Shown here piece after piece: positions 50,386-58,434 of a stretch of 64,000 nt of DNA. Within the stretch, counting starts at the first letter, position 1; each line of letters opens with the position of its first letter. Source of the DNA: Nitrosovibrio sp. Nv6 (GTDB taxonomy: Bacteria; Pseudomonadota; Gammaproteobacteria; Burkholderiales; Nitrosomonadaceae); contig NZ_FODX01000002.1 of assembly GCF_900110495.1 (NCBI RefSeq), positions 186,001-250,000 on the forward strand, read 5' to 3'. Below the pieces are notes generated by a model. It had not been told where the DNA came from. It ran no database searches and worked only from the letters and a program-made list of their open reading frames with translations. The position numbers and the translations under genes were made by a program.

Positions 50386-51399
50386 TTATAAGTTTGCGTT
50401 GGCGCTATTTGCTACCAGAAAACTGATAGGGCCGGCTGCCGAGATACGCAATGGCCCCCCTTGACTTGCTGCCCGATAGGACTCGCCATCAACGATATAA
50501 TCGTCATCTATCATCAGTTCCAATACGCTGGTATTGGAACTGAAATAGCCGTTTTGCTCCTTGAGAGCGCTTCCGTGACCTGAAAGCAACTGCAACAATG
50601 AGCGCAGCGGGCGCTTTCGCTGCTGTCGCACAAACGTGACATGCAGCGGTTCCTGTTCCTGACCCCAGTATGGGCGCATGCCGAACAGCAGGCGATCAAG
50701 GGTACTGGCGAAAAGAAACGTATAAGTTCCGCGATGCAGCTCGATATTTCTCTCGATAACTGCTAGCTGAACCGGCGCCCAGGGGCCTTGGCGACGTCCG
50801 ATGAGCGCGCCGGCGAGATAGCCCAGCATTATGATGGCCGAATAAATTTCTCCGGTTACGCCGAGCTGCTTGATCCGGCCCTGGGAAAATATGACAGCAC
50901 GGGCAATAAGGCCGATACCGAAGAACATGCCATAGACCTTGGCGGTCCCTGCCTGTTCAATACATAAAACGTGACGCTGCAGCAACGGAGGCAGGTTCCG
51001 GTTCAACAAACACTTGCTTAACTTCCGCAGGTTGTCTTCCGGTCTGCCGTGAATACCCAGATCCAGTGCCGTCATATTGGTCGTCCCGCCGGGGATTACC
51101 GTCAAAATCGGCCATTTGGCCGGTGGCTGTATTGTGAACAGATGATTCAATACGGCCTGTACCGTACCGTCCCCGCCAACGACGACCAGCAGATCAGTAT
51201 CAGCTTCCACAAAAGCATCAACCGACGCGCGAATCTCGGGGCCGCTCGTCGCGTCCCGGCAGATGGCATCATGGATCCCGGCCATTTCACGTCTTATTGC
51301 ATCCCTGCGCTTGCGAATACGCCCGCTCATCGGATTGAACAGGAATCCGACGGTTGCGGAACCTGCTCTAAGTCTATCGATCCTGAATTGTTCTATCAT
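50386..51399 (-). CDS. Diacylglycerol-kinase-family lipid kinase
   Basis: 337 residues of the DAGK catalytic family. FNPMSGR (about 21-27) and the nucleotide-binding GGDGT (75-79) are intact, followed by the PGGTTNMTALDLG motif; the C-terminal beta-sandwich carries DDDYIVDGE. The middle has a hydrophobic stretch (YSAIIMLGYLAGAL) that may contact the membrane. The family covers diacylglycerol, sphingosine and ceramide kinases. In Caulobacter a ceramide kinase of this family is encoded in the ceramide gene region, which is why its neighbours matter here. Confidence 0.85.
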   Translation of the reverse strand: MIEQFRIDRLRAGSATVGFLFNPMSGRIRKRRDAIRREMAGIHDAICRDATSGPEIRASVDAFVEADTDLLVVVGGDGTVQAVLNHLFTIQPPAKWPILTVIPGGTTNMTALDLGIHGRPEDNLRKLSKCLLNRNLPPLLQRHVLCIEQAGTAKVYGMFFGIGLIARAVIFSQGRIKQLGVTGEIYSAIIMLGYLAGALIGRRQGPWAPVQLAVIERNIELHRGTYTFLFASTLDRLLFGMRPYWGQEQEPLHVTFVRQQRKRPLRSLLQLLSGHGSALKEQNGYFSSNTSVLELMIDDDYIVDGESYRAASQGGPLRISAAGPISFLVANSANANL

Positions 51400-51563
51400 T
51401 CAATCTTTGATACTGGCCCCGCAAGGGGACTTAAAGGGATTTATTCTGAGGTTTGTCAAGGCAAGCCGCGCAGATTACAACATATGTTCCATTCATGCCA
51501 CAGCAACATCTGTCCGCAGCGACTACAGACTCTTTTATTCAGATAGGAAATAATGAGCGGAGA

Positions 51564-52628
51564 CTAGAAAATCCGCCGCAGCCACAAACCGGCAAGCGCA
51601 ATTAGCACCAACCCGGGTAGAAGCGCGGTTAATGCCGGGTTCAAGTGCAGCAGCAGCCCCGCGTTCGCCACAATCTGGTCAAACAAATAGACACTGATAC
51701 CGAGCATGGAAGCAAGTACGAGTCTGTTGCCGAGGCCCGCCCGAACCGATCCAAAAACAAAGGGTATCGAAAGCAATAGCATCGCAACCGTTGTCAATAT
51801 GCCGCCGCCTTTTCGCCATAAAGCGAGTGCGTAGGCATCTACCTCCTGTCCGGTGGAACGTAAAAAACGCACATGAAAGAATAACTCGATCGGGGAAAGA
51901 CTTTCCGGCGACTTGGTCAGCGTCGAGATATCGTCCGGATTCAGGAATGACTTCCATTGCATGGATGCCGTGCTCACGGACTCTATCCCGTTGCCGGTAA
52001 AAGTCTTGGTGGTGACATCGCGCAACTCCCATAGATCCCCATCTATGAAATCCGCATATCCGGCATAGGTGTAGGTCAGCAGGAAGCCATTTTCATCAAA
52101 ATGCATCAGTTCAATATCTGCTGCTTTTCCCGCATGCAGCATTTCGCCAATACGTAATACATTTCGTTCGTCGCGGGTCCAGATACCCAGATGCTTGCCA
52201 AGTGCGGCGCTCTTCTCGAGCGCAACGGCTCGGGAAGAGATGGCTTTCTGCTGGAATTGCGGAGCGACGAATTGGTCCAGTACAGTAATGAACGATAAAA
52301 GTATCAGCCCAACGGCAAGTGAAGCGAGGCTGATATGAGCGGGAGACACACCCGCCGCACGCATCGCGGTCAGCTCCGATCCCACAGCCAGCCGTCCCAA
52401 GGCGACCACGTTGCCTAGCAACGCAATGAAAGGCGCAAGCTGGATAAATCGGCGGGGCAGCAGCAAGGCGGTATGCAGGAACGCATCCTTGACGCGATAA
52501 GTACCCTTCCCGACGTCATCGAGCTGATCCAGCAAGTCGAGAAAACCGAATAACGGCAGGAGCACTGCGGTAGCGATTCCCAGGCCCATGACAATCTGCA
52601 ACGCCAGGTAGCGGTTGATTATAGTCAT
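51564..52628 (-). CDS. lptG: LptG-type permease (YjgP/YjgQ family)
   Basis: Half of a membrane partner for an LPS-type ABC exporter. The start at 52628 (MTIINRYLALQIVMGLGIATAVLL) overlaps the lptF stop (ATGA) and gives 354 residues; the open frame extends 92 residues upstream without family likeness. Three N-terminal and three C-terminal transmembrane helices surround a periplasmic jellyroll-like domain, with the family's FLDLLDQLDDVG and SELTAMRAAGVSP near the first helices. It is placed among lipid-synthesis genes, so it may be a second, lipid-specific copy rather than the LPS one. Confidence 0.85.
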   Translation of the reverse strand: MTIINRYLALQIVMGLGIATAVLLPLFGFLDLLDQLDDVGKGTYRVKDAFLHTALLLPRRFIQLAPFIALLGNVVALGRLAVGSELTAMRAAGVSPAHISLASLAVGLILLSFITVLDQFVAPQFQQKAISSRAVALEKSAALGKHLGIWTRDERNVLRIGEMLHAGKAADIELMHFDENGFLLTYTYAGYADFIDGDLWELRDVTTKTFTGNGIESVSTASMQWKSFLNPDDISTLTKSPESLSPIELFFHVRFLRSTGQEVDAYALALWRKGGGILTTVAMLLLSIPFVFGSVRAGLGNRLVLASMLGISVYLFDQIVANAGLLLHLNPALTALLPGLVLIALAGLWLRRIF

Positions 52629-53707
52629 CTGCGCAGAAATAGGTTCTGCCAGAAACGCGGTGACAGCAGAGTGAGCACGATCAGGAACATCAGCGTGTAA
52701 AGCCACCAGACACCGGGCAAGCTGCCGATAGTGCCCTGCTCCACCCATGTCTGGGCTAATCCGTTCAAGATATAGTAGATCGCGAAAACCAGGGCTGCGG
52801 CGTAATATGTCCTTTCGCCTTTTTCCTGGCGAGGCGAAGCACGGCTGAATGGCACCGCAATAAGCGCCAGCAGAATGGTTGCAACAGGACGTGAGAGTCG
52901 CCATTGGAATTCGGCAATATCACGTGGCTGATCGGATTTCATCAATGCCGCGGTTGGGGCAGCCTTGCGTTTGTAATCCAGAACGTTACCGCTGTCGGTG
53001 AAATAAATCAGTTTATCGAACTGGACAACGGTATCTTCCGTTCCAGAATGCGTGAGACGGTAAATGTAGCCGTCCAGCAGATGGATCTGTGGGCGCTGGC
53101 CGGGCTCGAGCTCAGGCTGATGTGCGGCTTTCGCCAGGATGATCTCGCTGCTGCCGCTCTCATTGATATAATGAAATACATTTTTCACCTGATTACCGGC
53201 ATCATCCTTGGTTTGAATATAAACCACCCGGCCTCTGCCCTTGCCCTCGGTTCCGTAGAAGCGCCCGGCCTGGAATCGCTCCATATTCAATTCAGCCTCC
53301 GCCTGAGCATTCAGCATATAGCTTTCTTCATATGCCCATGGCCGGACGAAGATGGAAAGGACGCCGCTGGCAATCCCCACTGGAATCGCGACTATGAGAA
53401 TAGCATATATTATGCGGCTCTCGCTCACGCCGGCGGAACGTAAGACAGCGATTTCCTGATCTCTGTGCAACCGGCCGAGCCCCATGACTACGGCGACATA
53501 CAGGGAGATTGGCATCAGCACTTCCAGCGCAATCAAGGTTTTCAGCAGTACGAGCTTCAGCATGGCCGCAAGACCGAGCGACTCTGTCACTGCCCCGGCC
53601 AGAAACCGGGCGCTGCTGAAACTCGCAAACAATATCGCCAGGATAACCGCCACCACCGTAAACGGTATCAATAGCTCACGCGTGATATATCGCTCTATTA
53701 TTTTCAC
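52625..53707 (-). CDS. lptF: LptF-type permease (YjgP/YjgQ family)
   Basis: 360 residues, three transmembrane helices at each end and a periplasmic domain between (about 115-260). MKIIERYITRELLIPFTVV and DQEIAVLRSAGVSESRII are characteristic of LptF. It is translationally coupled to lptG. Canonical lptF-lptG pairs often neighbour the aminopeptidase gene pepA; here the neighbours are an NTP-transferase-like and an acyltransferase gene. Confidence 0.87.
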   Translation of the reverse strand: MKIIERYITRELLIPFTVVAVILAILFASFSSARFLAGAVTESLGLAAMLKLVLLKTLIALEVLMPISLYVAVVMGLGRLHRDQEIAVLRSAGVSESRIIYAILIVAIPVGIASGVLSIFVRPWAYEESYMLNAQAEAELNMERFQAGRFYGTEGKGRGRVVYIQTKDDAGNQVKNVFHYINESGSSEIILAKAAHQPELEPGQRPQIHLLDGYIYRLTHSGTEDTVVQFDKLIYFTDSGNVLDYKRKAAPTAALMKSDQPRDIAEFQWRLSRPVATILLALIAVPFSRASPRQEKGERTYYAAALVFAIYYILNGLAQTWVEQGTIGSLPGVWWLYTLMFLIVLTLLSPRFWQNLFLRR

Positions 53708-53749
53708 GAGTATTCTCTGCCGCGATGGATGAACGGTCTCTGGAACCGT

Positions 53750-54607
53750 CTACGAGATATTTTGCGGATCTGTCTGCTCTTGAGCAACGTGTGCTTCTCC
53801 CGCCAGGACTGATTCGACAAGCAGCATATCCTCGACCTTGTCAACGTCGACGCCGGCCTGTGGATAAGGCAAAAACACCGGCCGCACCCGTATGCCGGTT
53901 TTGGTCCTGACGGCATTCAGTCCCTTGTCAATCGTCAATAATCCCAGGAGATAGAAAAGAACGGTCGTAACACCAAAGGTTTGCCCGATCAATCGCCAGG
54001 GCTGTTTGCGCAGGTCTTCCGCCCGCTGCCAGAACGAAACCAGACCGCGGCCATTTTGATTGAGGAAGGCATAGAGATTGCAGCCGCAGACGCCTCCATC
54101 CCGCAGCCTTATCACGGTGCGCTTTACTCCCGGAAACGCGGCGGCGACATCTTCATGTTTAACGACACCCACTGTTGCATCGCTGTCCGCCTCCTGAGAT
54201 TTGCTTAAAAAATATCGCACAATGGAAGGTGTCAATAAGGCATGATCCGCGGTGGTCAATATTACAGGAGCCCCTTGATCGATTTGCGCGAGACCGCTAT
54301 TTGCACTGCGACTGGGCGAATCCAGGTTCGGCAGCCATGTAATACGTCCGCATTTGATCCGCTCCTCCAGTTCCGGGCACTCGGGAAGCACGGACGCCGG
54401 CGGTCCGCACACAATAATCGTCCGCACCATGCCGCTGGCTTCCAGCGCATCCAATACGCGTATGATCATCGGCTTTCCGCAAATCGGGGCAATCGCCTTG
54501 CAGGCCGCGCCGGTTGCAACAGCGATCGGATCGTTGGCGGTACGATCCGCCGCCAGCACCACGGCGACAAACTGATCCTTTTCATTCATTGTAAACGTTT
54601 GCTCCAT
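53750..54607 (-). CDS. NTP-transferase-fold protein (MobA-like)
   Basis: 285 residues. AVVLAADR and CKAIAPICGKPMIIRVLDAL correspond to the nucleotide-binding start and lysine of NTP transferases, followed by VILTTADHALLTPSIV with the metal-binding aspartate; the usual glycine-rich LAGGxGxR is altered. A hydrophobic segment (about 207-225, FGVTTVLFYLLGLLTI) may be a membrane-associated helix. It could supply an activated head group to the lipid made by this operon. The start is uncertain: Met 1 or Met 7. Confidence 0.7.
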   Translation of the reverse strand: MEQTFTMNEKDQFVAVVLAADRTANDPIAVATGAACKAIAPICGKPMIIRVLDALEASGMVRTIIVCGPPASVLPECPELEERIKCGRITWLPNLDSPSRSANSGLAQIDQGAPVILTTADHALLTPSIVRYFLSKSQEADSDATVGVVKHEDVAAAFPGVKRTVIRLRDGGVCGCNLYAFLNQNGRGLVSFWQRAEDLRKQPWRLIGQTFGVTTVLFYLLGLLTIDKGLNAVRTKTGIRVRPVFLPYPQAGVDVDKVEDMLLVESVLAGEAHVAQEQTDPQNIS

Positions 54608-54625
54608 TTTCCATCGGTCAGTCAG

Positions 54626-55786
54626 TTAACCGGTCAGCGTCTTGCCGTAAATCCGGTAGCGCTTGTATTCCCTGCAGCCCAAACTCGCGAGGATTGCGCG
54701 CATGGGCTTGTTATCCTCAAGTATCCAGGATAATTCAACCGCCTGAACTCCCATGGCCCGACCCAGTTTCCTGGGCGCATCAATTACCATAAAGGCCAGC
54801 GCCATGCCGAGCGGAGTATTATGAAACTGCTTGCGGACTCCCATTAACGGTATCCGCCCGGTACGAACCCCACCCCGGGACTTGAGTCTGACCAGCTTGG
54901 TCCAGCCAAATGGAAACAGGCTTCCGTCAAGCTCGGCAAAAATTTCGTTGAGGTTCGGCAGTGCCACCATGAACGCCGCCGGAACACCATCAACTTCGGC
55001 AATTTGAATGCAATCATTGGGGACGAGCAAGCGGAGGCTCGTGCCGAGTTCGTCAAACTCAGCCTTGGTAAAAGGAACAAAGCCCCAATTCTCGGACCAT
55101 GCGTCGTTGAATATATCACGCAGCACTTCCATCTCCTGGTTGAACTTGTCGCGGCGGAGGGTTCGCAAAGTTACCTGGTCGGAAAATTTCCCGATCAGCG
55201 CGCTCATCAATCGAGGCGCCTTGAAATCGACCTCCACCCAATAGGCAAGCAGATCCTTTACAGGTTCGTAGCCTTGCTCCTCAAGCAACCGGCCATACCA
55301 TCCGCGTGAGTGCGGCATCATTACCACCGGGGGTGTATCGAAACCGTCTACCAGGATGCCGCACTCCTGATTGATCGATAAGTTAAATGGTCCCGTTACA
55401 CGTCTGGTATGGCGGGCAGCCAGCCATTCCTCGGCGGCGTGTACCAGCGCCCTGGACACCTCAACATCATCAACGCATTCAAACGAGCCAAAATGCCCGG
55501 TGTCGGCACCGTAGCGCTGCCGATGGAGCTGATCAATCTGGGCACTGATCCTTCCTGCCGGTTGATTATTCCGGTATGCGGTCCACGCCTGCCATTCTCC
55601 ATGCTTGAAAAAAGGGTTAAACCTTGAAAAATGAAGGCGGCGCTCCAAACGTAGTGGCGGCACCCACATCGGGTCGTCAGCGTAGATACGCCACGGGACA
55701 TCGATAAACACACCCATCTCGCGGCGATTTGTAACCGGACGTACGGTAACCCCCGAGGATATTGGTTGGGCGGCTTTTTCATTCAT
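54626..55786 (-). CDS. GNAT-fold N-acyltransferase resembling bacterial ceramide synthase
   Basis: 386 residues, much longer than ordinary acetyltransferases. Segments typical of this large GNAT subfamily: VPWRIYADDPMWVPPLRLE, NPFFKHGEWQAW, GHFGSFECVDD, GPFNLSINQECGILVDGFD and the acetyl-CoA-like region GMALAFMVIDAPRKLG. From memory this is the family to which the Caulobacter ceramide synthase bCerS belongs; I cannot verify that by search. It is the first gene of a six-gene minus-strand unit (acyltransferase, NTP transferase, lptF, lptG, lipid kinase, Tam41-like) with gaps of 18 and 42 bases to its followers. Acyl transfer to a long-chain base or similar amine is the inferred role. Confidence 0.65.
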   Translation of the reverse strand: MNEKAAQPISSGVTVRPVTNRREMGVFIDVPWRIYADDPMWVPPLRLERRLHFSRFNPFFKHGEWQAWTAYRNNQPAGRISAQIDQLHRQRYGADTGHFGSFECVDDVEVSRALVHAAEEWLAARHTRRVTGPFNLSINQECGILVDGFDTPPVVMMPHSRGWYGRLLEEQGYEPVKDLLAYWVEVDFKAPRLMSALIGKFSDQVTLRTLRRDKFNQEMEVLRDIFNDAWSENWGFVPFTKAEFDELGTSLRLLVPNDCIQIAEVDGVPAAFMVALPNLNEIFAELDGSLFPFGWTKLVRLKSRGGVRTGRIPLMGVRKQFHNTPLGMALAFMVIDAPRKLGRAMGVQAVELSWILEDNKPMRAILASLGCREYKRYRIYGKTLTG

Positions 55787-55980
55787 GAAGAATAATGGTG
55801 TGTGCGGTTAATCAGCTATTGTAAAAGCGGCAGCCGGTTTAAAAAGGCGGGCTGATTCTGGCGCGTTCCGGCGGGAATAAGGGAATATTCTTCAAGGCTG
55901 GCTAAGCGTGCTTTTAGACCGCCTGCGGAGCCACAGCATGGCCTTCGTACAATTCCGGATGAGCGAAGTATGTTAACTCG

Positions 55981-56009
55981 ATGACATGTTGATGACGTGA
56001 TATTATAAT
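55981..56009 (+). promoter_or_regulatory. Strong sigma-70 promoter candidate
   Basis: ATGACA (five of six consensus bases), 17-base spacer, TATAAT (perfect). It points toward the small reading frames and the membrane-protein gene at 56311. The 194 bases from the acyltransferase gene to this promoter contain nothing else recognised. Confidence 0.55.
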
Positions 56010-56078
56010 CGGTGGTTTACAACCTGAGGCGCAGATTTCAGTAAATTGCCCGCAGTTAAGGAAGCGGGAGCATCAGGC

Positions 56079-56165
56079 ATGGATTTCCGTGGTTATTTAA
56101 TTGGTCCATATGGATCAGGGAGATTGGCGGTTTTAAAAATTTGCGACGGCCGTGCCAACGTCTGA
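56079..56165 (+). CDS. Possible 28-residue small protein
   Basis: ATG with GGGAG eight bases upstream, 70 bases after the promoter at 55981. It encodes MDFRGYLIGPYGSGRLAVLK and eight more residues. It may be a real microprotein, a translated leader, or the truncated start of a decayed gene. No family is recognised. Confidence 0.3.
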   Translation: MDFRGYLIGPYGSGRLAVLKICDGRANV

Positions 56166-56310
56166 TAACCAGCGACTGAAGAACCAGGCGCCCCTTGAGA
56201 AGCAAATGCGTAAATGAGCGTAAGCGCTTGCCGCATAAAAAGGAAGCCAAACAACTTGGCAACATGGAAATTTCCTATCGCGATAATTTATATGGAAAGG
56301 TTAATTAGTA

Positions 56311-56565
56311 ATGGAAACATCTGAATATAATCTCCTGATATCTCTGGCGCTTATTCCGGTTGTCATCGGGCTGCAGATATGGGTGAGGAAACGCCGTCTG
56401 GGCCGGCGTAACGAGGCCGGACAACAGGAATTCGATAGCCTGGCCACGACGCTCCTTTCGGCGATCATCGAAGGAATGGCCGTGATCTCGAGTTTAATAC
56501 TTGTAATCTGGATCATGGGAGGCATATTGAGATACCTGTTCCCAGTGATGTTTAATGCGCAGTAG
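56311..56565 (+). CDS. Small two-helix membrane protein, unknown
   Basis: 84 residues: a hydrophobic helix (about 8-24, NLLISLALIPVVIGLQIWV), a basic loop (RKRRLGRRNE), then a long hydrophobic region (about 47-75). AAAGG precedes the ATG. No family recognised. It faces away from the lipid operon and is 296 bases before the ketosynthase gene, so it may be a membrane component of the same system. Confidence 0.6.
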   Translation: METSEYNLLISLALIPVVIGLQIWVRKRRLGRRNEAGQQEFDSLATTLLSAIIEGMAVISSLILVIWIMGGILRYLFPVMFNAQ

Positions 56566-56576
56566 GGCACGGATTC

Positions 56577-56735
56577 ATGCTCAGACTGAAAAACAACAGG
56601 ATGAGCGAGGTGCTAGCCATGGCCTGTTTCGCCATTTTGGCAGGATCGATGTCAAGGACTGAAGAAGGCTTGGTGGTTTTCCTGAATTCAATTTATGATT
56701 CAACCCGCAAAATGATCCGGCTTCCAGGCGTATGA
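56577..56735 (+). CDS. Possible 52-residue small protein
   Basis: Begins 11 bases after the preceding gene and runs to a TGA at 56733. It encodes MLRLKNNRMSEVLAMACFAI, a short hydrophobic stretch and a basic end (TRKMIRLPGV). There is only a weak purine-rich site upstream. Support is spacing and the hydrophobic segment alone. Confidence 0.3.
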   Translation: MLRLKNNRMSEVLAMACFAILAGSMSRTEEGLVVFLNSIYDSTRKMIRLPGV

Positions 56736-56861
56736 AAATCCGCCTTGTGTTTCTTATCAGGTTGCCTGCCCGGCGTAAATGCGCCGGCGGCAACTCCACT
56801 TCGCCATCCCACTAAAATTTATGATATTTCACAGATCGTTCATGACTGATTCTGATTGCGT

Positions 56862-58094
56862 ATGCGTGTAATTGTTACGGGAATGGGGGTTGTATCCCCC
56901 ATCGGTATCGGCACTGACCAGTTCTGGTCAGCGGCTGTCAAGGGTATTAGTGGAATCAAAAAAATTACAAGCTTCGATGCCTCAAATCTACGCTCCCGGA
57001 TAGCAGGAGAAGTTGCCGGGTTTGATCCCGCCACTTTTCTGTCGCCCAAATACATAGAGCAAACGGACAGATTCACACAACTGGCGCTGCTGGCTGCCGA
57101 TCTTGCTCTCGAGGATGCAGGGGGACTTGGTGCGTATGCGCCGCAACGGGTGGCCATAAGCATAGGCTCGGGAATGGGCGGCTTTGCCACGTTCGAGTCT
57201 TCCGCACTACGCAAGTTTCGGAATCAGCCGGTGCCTCCCTTTACGGTGCCTCGAACCATGGCAAATTCCGCAGCTGCCTGGATCGCAATCAAACATCGAC
57301 TGAAAGGGGTGAACCTGACCTGCAGTACGGCATGCTCTTCCGGCGCCAACGCCATCGGCGTGGCTCTTGACCTCTTGCGCTCGGGAAGAGCGGATGCAGT
57401 GATTGCGGGGGGTGCGGAAGCATGCGTATTACCGCTGACCATAAATGGTTTCGAGATATTGCATGCTTTGACTACCAGCTCTAACGATGATCCGGCCCGG
57501 GCATCCCGGCCCTTCGCCAAAGGTCGGGATGGTTTCGTCATGGCGGAAGGCGCAGGCATCCTCATCCTGGAGAGGGAAGAACAGGCAACGCGTCGAGGCG
57601 CAAAAACATACGCTCAACTTGCGGGCTATGGACAAGCATGTGACGCGTCGCATATTGTGATGCCGGACATGGAAGGCCAGGTCGCGGCAATGCGGGGGGC
57701 GATCGACGACGCGGGCATGAACGCCGATTCCATCGATCATATCAATGCGCATGCAACCTCCACACCGCTTGGAGATATCGTGGAAACCCGTGCTATCAAA
57801 AATCTGTTTGGAGACCGGGCTCGCCATATCGCCGTCAACGCCACCAAGTCAATGATCGGACATACAGTCGGTGCGTCGGCTGCCATCGGCAGCATCGCCA
57901 CTATCATGGCACTTCATACCGGCACCATACATCCAACCATCAACCTTGATGAGGCTGATCCGGAGTGTGATCTCGATTACACGGCTAATCACGCACAGCA
58001 GAAGCACCCACGTACCGGCTTATGTAATGCTTTCGGGTTTGGGGGCAACAATGCGAGTATCCTTTTCACAACCTTGAATGAAGGAAGAGATTAG
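56862..58094 (+). CDS. Beta-ketoacyl-ACP synthase II (FabF type)
   Basis: Elongates acyl-ACP with malonyl-ACP. From ATG 56862, 410 residues. The catalytic triad is intact: Cys in STACSSGANA (about residue 158), His in NAHATSTPLGD and His in KSMIGHTVGA, with the glycine-rich NAFGFGGNNAS at the end. It is not in a standard fab cluster but is paired with the ACP gene two bases downstream. It likely serves a dedicated acyl chain, plausibly for the neighbouring lipid operon. Confidence 0.9.
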   Translation: MRVIVTGMGVVSPIGIGTDQFWSAAVKGISGIKKITSFDASNLRSRIAGEVAGFDPATFLSPKYIEQTDRFTQLALLAADLALEDAGGLGAYAPQRVAISIGSGMGGFATFESSALRKFRNQPVPPFTVPRTMANSAAAWIAIKHRLKGVNLTCSTACSSGANAIGVALDLLRSGRADAVIAGGAEACVLPLTINGFEILHALTTSSNDDPARASRPFAKGRDGFVMAEGAGILILEREEQATRRGAKTYAQLAGYGQACDASHIVMPDMEGQVAAMRGAIDDAGMNADSIDHINAHATSTPLGDIVETRAIKNLFGDRARHIAVNATKSMIGHTVGASAAIGSIATIMALHTGTIHPTINLDEADPECDLDYTANHAQQKHPRTGLCNAFGFGGNNASILFTTLNEGRD

Positions 58095-58096
58095 AT

Positions 58097-58351
58097 ATGG
58101 ACACAGCAGAGATTGAATCGAAGGTGATACAGTTTATCGCTACAAAGGTTGAAAATCTGGATACATCTACAATAACCAGATCTTCAAAGTTCGAAGAACT
58201 GGGACTTGACTCGATGGATACGATTCAGCTTTTGTTTGACGCTGAAGATACTTTCGGCATTAATTTCGACAGTGAAGAAGCCAAAGGGTTTACCAGCGTC
58301 GGCGATATCATCTCCTATATTGAGAATCATCAGGCCCAGGCTTCATCATAG
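58097..58351 (+). CDS. Acyl carrier protein, dedicated
   Basis: 84 residues, acidic. The phosphopantetheine attachment serine is Ser39 in ELGLDSMDTIQLLFDAED; the motif is DSM rather than the DSL of housekeeping AcpP, which marks it as a specialised carrier. GGAAGAG is upstream. Two bases separate it from the FabF-type gene, so the pair is one translational unit. Confidence 0.9.
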   Translation: MDTAEIESKVIQFIATKVENLDTSTITRSSKFEELGLDSMDTIQLLFDAEDTFGINFDSEEAKGFTSVGDIISYIENHQAQASS

Positions 58352-58434
58352 GATGAGGCGCTCAAGCTTGTATCCGCTCATCAAATGAATGGAACCCGAT
58401 TGTAAAAACACCCTTCAGATGCGCACCGGTCTCG

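Noticed and set aside
52629..52904. 92-residue N-terminal extension of the LptG frame
   Set aside because: It lies inside the lptF coding sequence and has no family similarity; the ATGA overlap start is typical of lptF-lptG.
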